Shown here in pieces: positions 40,773-43,595 of a DNA stretch of 43,595 nt; the first letter of the stretch is position 1; each line of letters starts with the position of its first letter. This DNA comes from Microbacteriaceae bacterium (GTDB taxonomy: Bacteria; Actinomycetota; Actinomycetes; Actinomycetales; Microbacteriaceae), in the NCBI GenBank assembly GCA_014377425.1, contig JACMPQ010000009.1, forward strand, positions 1 to 43,595, given 5' to 3'. The notes under the pieces were generated by a model, which did no database searches, was not told the DNA's origin, and saw only the letters and a program-made list of their open reading frames with translations. Made by a program: the position numbers and the translations under genes.

Positions 40773-41570
40773 TCATCGCAGCGCCCACAGAACCACGGCG
40801 CTTGTTGCGGCAACGTTGAGCGAATCCACGCCGTTTCCCATCGGAATCGTAACGACCGTATCGGCTTGCTCAAGCGCCGCAGCGCTGAGGCCGTCACCCT
40901 CCGAGCCGAACATCAGGGCGAGCTTTTCTGGGGCCCGCTTCGCATAGGCGTCGAGGGTCACGGCATCCGGAGAAAGAGCCAGCGCGGCGAGGTCGAACCC
41001 CGCACTTCGCAACAGCTCACCGCCCTCCGGCCATTCCGGCAATCGCGTCCACGGCACCTGCAGCACGCACCCCATACTCACCCGCACACTGCGTCGGTAA
41101 AGCGGGTCGGCGCAGCGTGGAGTGACTAAAACGGCATCAGCACCGAGAGCTGCGACGGAGCGAAATATTGCGCCCACGTTGGTGTGATCCACAATGTCTT
41201 CGAGCACGACAACGCGGCGTGCGCCCACGAGAAGGTCGGTAACCGACGGAAGCTCCGGCCGATGCATCGACGCCAATGCTCCCCGATGGAGGTTAAACCC
41301 GGTGAGCGTTTCTAACAGTCTGGATTCGCCGACATACACCGGGATGTCGAAGGGCTCCAACAGTGTCCATAACGGCTCGAGCCACTGTTTCAGTAGTAGC
41401 ACAGAGCGCGGACGGTGTCCGGCAGCAATGGCACGTTCAATGACTTTGCTGGACTCGGCAATGTAAAGCCCACCGGCTGGCTCAGAAACCTTCCGAAGCC
41501 CCACATCGGTCAGCCGCGAATAATCGGCAAGACCTTCCGGTGATAAATCCGTAATCGGGATGACCCGCAT
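40773..41570 (-). CDS. TrmH/SpoU-family RNA 2'-O-methyltransferase
   Basis: 265 residues. The N-terminal substrate-recognition part (FIAES-like YIAESSKVIERAIAAGHRPRSVLL) precedes the SPOUT knot: DHTNVGAIFRSVAALGADAVL (motif 1), ALMFGSEGDGLS (motif 2), IPMGNGVDSLNVAATSAVVLW (motif 3). It transfers a methyl group from SAM to a ribose 2'-OH in rRNA or tRNA; the target base is not evident. It is divergent from the sirtuin gene. Confidence 0.93.
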   Translation of the reverse strand: MRVIPITDLSPEGLADYSRLTDVGLRKVSEPAGGLYIAESSKVIERAIAAGHRPRSVLLLKQWLEPLWTLLEPFDIPVYVGESRLLETLTGFNLHRGALASMHRPELPSVTDLLVGARRVVVLEDIVDHTNVGAIFRSVAALGADAVLVTPRCADPLYRRSVRVSMGCVLQVPWTRLPEWPEGGELLRSAGFDLAALALSPDAVTLDAYAKRAPEKLALMFGSEGDGLSAAALEQADTVVTIPMGNGVDSLNVAATSAVVLWALR

Positions 41571-41673
41571 TGACTTTCACCTCCCCCGGGGCCGCGCTCC
41601 CACTCAATGGAAACATATCCGAATTGCGCACTGCTTACTCTTGTAACCACGACGTTATGGGGAAGGTGAAGAA

Positions 41674-42531
41674 ATGGCGAATTCTGCTGACGTTATCGGC
41701 GTGCCGACTCACTTTGCTGATCACGACATTGAGGCGATGGTCAATGCGCTCCGCGGGCGAACGGTCGCCATCCTCACCGGTGCCGGGGTGAGTACCGACT
41801 CCGGTATCCCGGATTACCGTGGCGCCGATTCGAAACCCCAAAAACCAATGACGTTCCAACAGTTTTTGAGTGGCCCAGACCACCGCAAACGTTACTGGGC
41901 CGGAAGTCACCTCGGGTGGCGTCGGTTTGACGCGGCACAACCCAATGGTGGGCATCAGGCGATCACTCGCCTCGAAGCCCGCGGGCTTGTCACCGGCACC
42001 ATTACTCAAAATGTCGACGGCCTGCACCAGCGAGCGGGTTCGTTGCGCGTGATTGACCTGCACGGCACCCTGGATCGCGTGCTCTGCCTGGCTTGCTCGC
42101 AAACCTTTTCCCGAGCAGACATCGCCGAGAGGCTGACAAGTCAAAATCCGTGGCTCGATGAGCTTGATGCACGGGATTTGGGCCCGGACGGGGATGTTGC
42201 CGTCGAAGCGCTTGATTCCTTTGTCACGCCCGAATGCAGCGTCTGCGGGGGCATTCTCAAACCGGATATCGTGTTTTTCGGCGAATTTGTTCCAGTGGAA
42301 AAATTTGCCGAGGCCCGGGCTCTCCTGCAATCCGCGGACGCTCTTCTTATTGCCGGATCATCCCTCGTAGTGAATTCGGGAATTCGGCTGCTCGACCAAG
42401 CGGCAAAGCGCCGAGTACCCATCGTGATCATTAACCGTGGTGCCACACGCGGCGATCAGCGTGCGACCGTTAAAGTCGAGGGTGGGGCATCCGAGCTCCT
42501 CACGATTTTGGCGGAGCGTCTGACGGCCTAG
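41674..42531 (+). CDS. Sir2-family NAD-dependent protein deacylase
   Basis: 285 residues from an ATG with GAAGG upstream. NAD-binding GAGVSTDSGIPDYRG (about residue 37), TQNVDGLHQRAG, the catalytic His130 in DLHGTLD, zinc ligands Cys138, Cys141, Cys188 and Cys191 (CLAC ... CSVCGG), and SSLVVNSG are all kept. It removes acyl groups from lysines using NAD. The acyl specificity cannot be told; the usual Tyr/Arg pair of desuccinylases is not obvious. An imperfect 12-bp hairpin at 42546-42585 follows. Confidence 0.95.
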   Translation: MANSADVIGVPTHFADHDIEAMVNALRGRTVAILTGAGVSTDSGIPDYRGADSKPQKPMTFQQFLSGPDHRKRYWAGSHLGWRRFDAAQPNGGHQAITRLEARGLVTGTITQNVDGLHQRAGSLRVIDLHGTLDRVLCLACSQTFSRADIAERLTSQNPWLDELDARDLGPDGDVAVEALDSFVTPECSVCGGILKPDIVFFGEFVPVEKFAEARALLQSADALLIAGSSLVVNSGIRLLDQAAKRRVPIVIINRGATRGDQRATVKVEGGASELLTILAERLTA

Positions 42532-42545
42532 CGTTCGTTTCTCTC

Positions 42546-42585
42546 CCGTTCGGTCGGCTAAATCGGGTTGACCCGACTCGAACGG
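42546..42585 (+). terminator. Hairpin after the sirtuin gene
   Basis: CCGTTCG/CGAACGG and GTCGG/CCGAC form a 12-bp stem with one bulged T. No T-run follows, so it is a weak terminator or a 3' stabiliser. Confidence 0.4.
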
Positions 42586-42630
42586 ATTGACCTCGGGTCT
42601 TGGTCGCATCGGCATAACGAAAGCTCCCTC

Positions 42631-43248
42631 ATGACACAGCTGTATCTCGTTCGACACGGTGAGACCGATTGGAACGTACAACGACGCATTCAGGGAAGCA
42701 CCGACATACCCCTGAATGACAATGGCCGGCGTCAGGCGAAGCGAACCGCCCGACTGTTGGCTGCGGGACAATGGGATGCGGTGTTCACCAGTCCGCTGTC
42801 TCGAGCGCACGAGACGGCCACCATCATTACCGGTGAACTTCAACTGCCCGCTCCACAGCTGTTGCCCGCGGTTGTCGAGCGACGCTACGGGGATGCCGAA
42901 GGCCTCGACTTCTACGATGTTGAAGCGCGTTTTCCCGATGGCGTGCACGTGCCCGGGAGAGAACTTCCGGCCGCCGTCGTTCAGCGAGCACTTCCCGCAC
43001 TCACCGACCTCGCACGGCAGCGCCCCGCGCAGCGCATCATCGTGGTGACCCACGGCGGCGTTATTCGAGCCCTGTTGAACGCCGTGGTACCCGAGGTCGA
43101 CCGTTTCGTCGGCGTGTTGATCGCCAACGGTTCGGTGCATCACTTCCACTATTCGCTCGACGCGCTCGAGCTGGTCGCTTTTGACAACTTTGCCCCCACC
43201 ATGTTCGGCACGGACTCGGGAGCGGATGATCGCGAGCTCGCGCGCTAG
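42631..43248 (+). CDS. Histidine phosphatase family protein
   Basis: 205 residues from the ATG at 42631; the open frame upstream lacks family sequence. The phospho-acceptor motif YLVRHGETDWNVQRRIQGSTDIPLN begins at residue 5. SPLSRAHETATII, RRYGDAEGL and the second His in VVTHGGVIRALL complete the active site. The short, clean fold resembles GpmB/CobC-type phosphatases; the substrate is unknown. The stop lies about 110 bp before an IS110 transposase, so the insertion sequence has landed in its 3' flank without visibly damaging it. Confidence 0.9.
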   Translation: MTQLYLVRHGETDWNVQRRIQGSTDIPLNDNGRRQAKRTARLLAAGQWDAVFTSPLSRAHETATIITGELQLPAPQLLPAVVERRYGDAEGLDFYDVEARFPDGVHVPGRELPAAVVQRALPALTDLARQRPAQRIIVVTHGGVIRALLNAVVPEVDRFVGVLIANGSVHHFHYSLDALELVAFDNFAPTMFGTDSGADDRELAR

Positions 43249-43358
43249 ACGATATGAATACGGCACTTTCCTCTTGAGGCTGGGGCCCCGTTCGAGTTGA
43301 CGTGGGTTACCAGCCCGTGGAGGTTGGCCTATCCACAGTCAAACTTTGGAGGCCCCAG
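43249..43358 (+). mobile_element. IS110-family element: left-end leader, possible bridge RNA region
   Basis: About 110 bp between the phosphatase stop and the transposase start. It contains an 8-bp palindrome GGGGCCCC (43282-43289), a distant complementary pair CTGGGGCC (43280-43287) with GGCCCCAG (43351-43358), and a small GGGTT/AGCCC hairpin in between. IS110-group elements carry a bridge RNA in the leader before the transposase. The true left end of the element is not visible, because this family lacks terminal inverted repeats. Confidence 0.5.
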
Positions 43359-43595
43359 TTGATTGAATATCGTAGTTTCGTTGGTCTTGATGTGCACGCC
43401 CGCGCGATCCAGGGGTGTGTGATCGATGCTGATACGGGCGAGATCGTGCACCGAAAGCTGTCGGCGAGCACGCTCGAGATCGTTGCGTGGGTGGCATCGT
43501 TGCCTGGCCCACAAATCGCCACTTACGAGGCCGGCCCAACCGGGTTCGGCCTGTTTCGACAGCTGGTTGCCGCGGGCATCGCCTGCCAAATCGCG
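43359..43595 (+). CDS. IS110-family transposase, N-terminal part (cut by window edge)
   Basis: 79 residues to the window end, read from the TTG at 43359 with GGAGG 6 bases upstream. FVGLDVHARAIQGCVID is the first DEDD (RuvC-like) strand with the catalytic Asp of IS110 recombinases. GEIVHRKLSAS and IATYEAGPTGFGLFRQLVAAGIAC match the next conserved block, including the Glu of YEAGPTG. The enzyme inserts its element with guidance from an element-encoded bridge RNA, as shown for IS621. Whether the full gene is intact lies outside the window. Confidence 0.9.
   Translation, partial: MIEYRSFVGLDVHARAIQGCVIDADTGEIVHRKLSASTLEIVAWVASLPGPQIATYEAGPTGFGLFRQLVAAGIACQIA

Overview
The window looks like chromosomal DNA of a moderately GC-rich actinobacterium, most likely Microbacteriaceae. 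The reasons are frequent GTG/TTG starts, short 1-11 bp gene overlaps, a small DUF7882-type protein (a family I know mainly from Microbacteriaceae), an ImuA'-ImuB-DnaE2 mutasome behind an actinobacterial/Gram-positive type LexA box, and an Rv2578c-type radical SAM protein. No rRNA, tRNA or CRISPR array was recognised.

Left end (1-5.8 kb) is accessory: the 3' end of an unidentified gene, a secreted YVTN beta-propeller protein with three C-terminal VYRFWS...HFYT repeats, an ECF sigma/RskA-type anti-sigma pair, a secreted six-Cys protein interrupted by one in-frame TGA, a small remnant that repeats the tail of the first gene, about 550 bp of AT-rich DNA without genes, and a secreted Lys/His/Ser-rich repeat protein. 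At 5.8-8.9 kb there is an alpha/beta hydrolase and a divergent SDR/zinc-dehydrogenase pair, each with its own internal deletion. At 9.0-13.5 kb a sugar ABC importer (binding protein, permease, ATPase) is divergent from a LacI regulator and an ABM-fold gene, with a LacI-like operator between them. The relic dehydrogenases may once have served the imported substrate.

13.5-15 kb holds small membrane and DUF7882 proteins. 15-21.3 kb is a co-directional minus-strand run: APC permease, OleA, OleB-OleC fusion and OleD, that is, a long-chain olefin pathway (two fatty acyl chains condensed, reduced, closed to a beta-lactone, decarboxylated to an alkene). 21.6-28.4 kb carries an EEP-fold protein with an ATC where its start should be, a membrane protein, a TIM-barrel isomerase, an S4 protein followed by two CrcB/Fluc subunits, a histidine phosphatase, a radical SAM protein and a HAD phosphatase.

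28.5-34.9 kb is the ImuA'-ImuB-DnaE2 SOS mutagenesis operon. It is followed by a RadD-like helicase, a GlsB/YeaQ membrane protein, an SGNH hydrolase, a fatty-acid desaturase, a D,D-carboxypeptidase, a TrmH/SpoU methyltransferase, a sirtuin and a second histidine phosphatase. The right edge cuts the start of an IS110-family transposase whose upstream leader could include a bridge RNA.

Two themes run through the window. Short in-frame tandem repeats occur in or next to many genes (OleBC linkers, Fluc tail, radical SAM tail, ImuA' tail, secreted protein). Several accessory genes are in early decay (in-frame stop, internal deletions, lost start codon).
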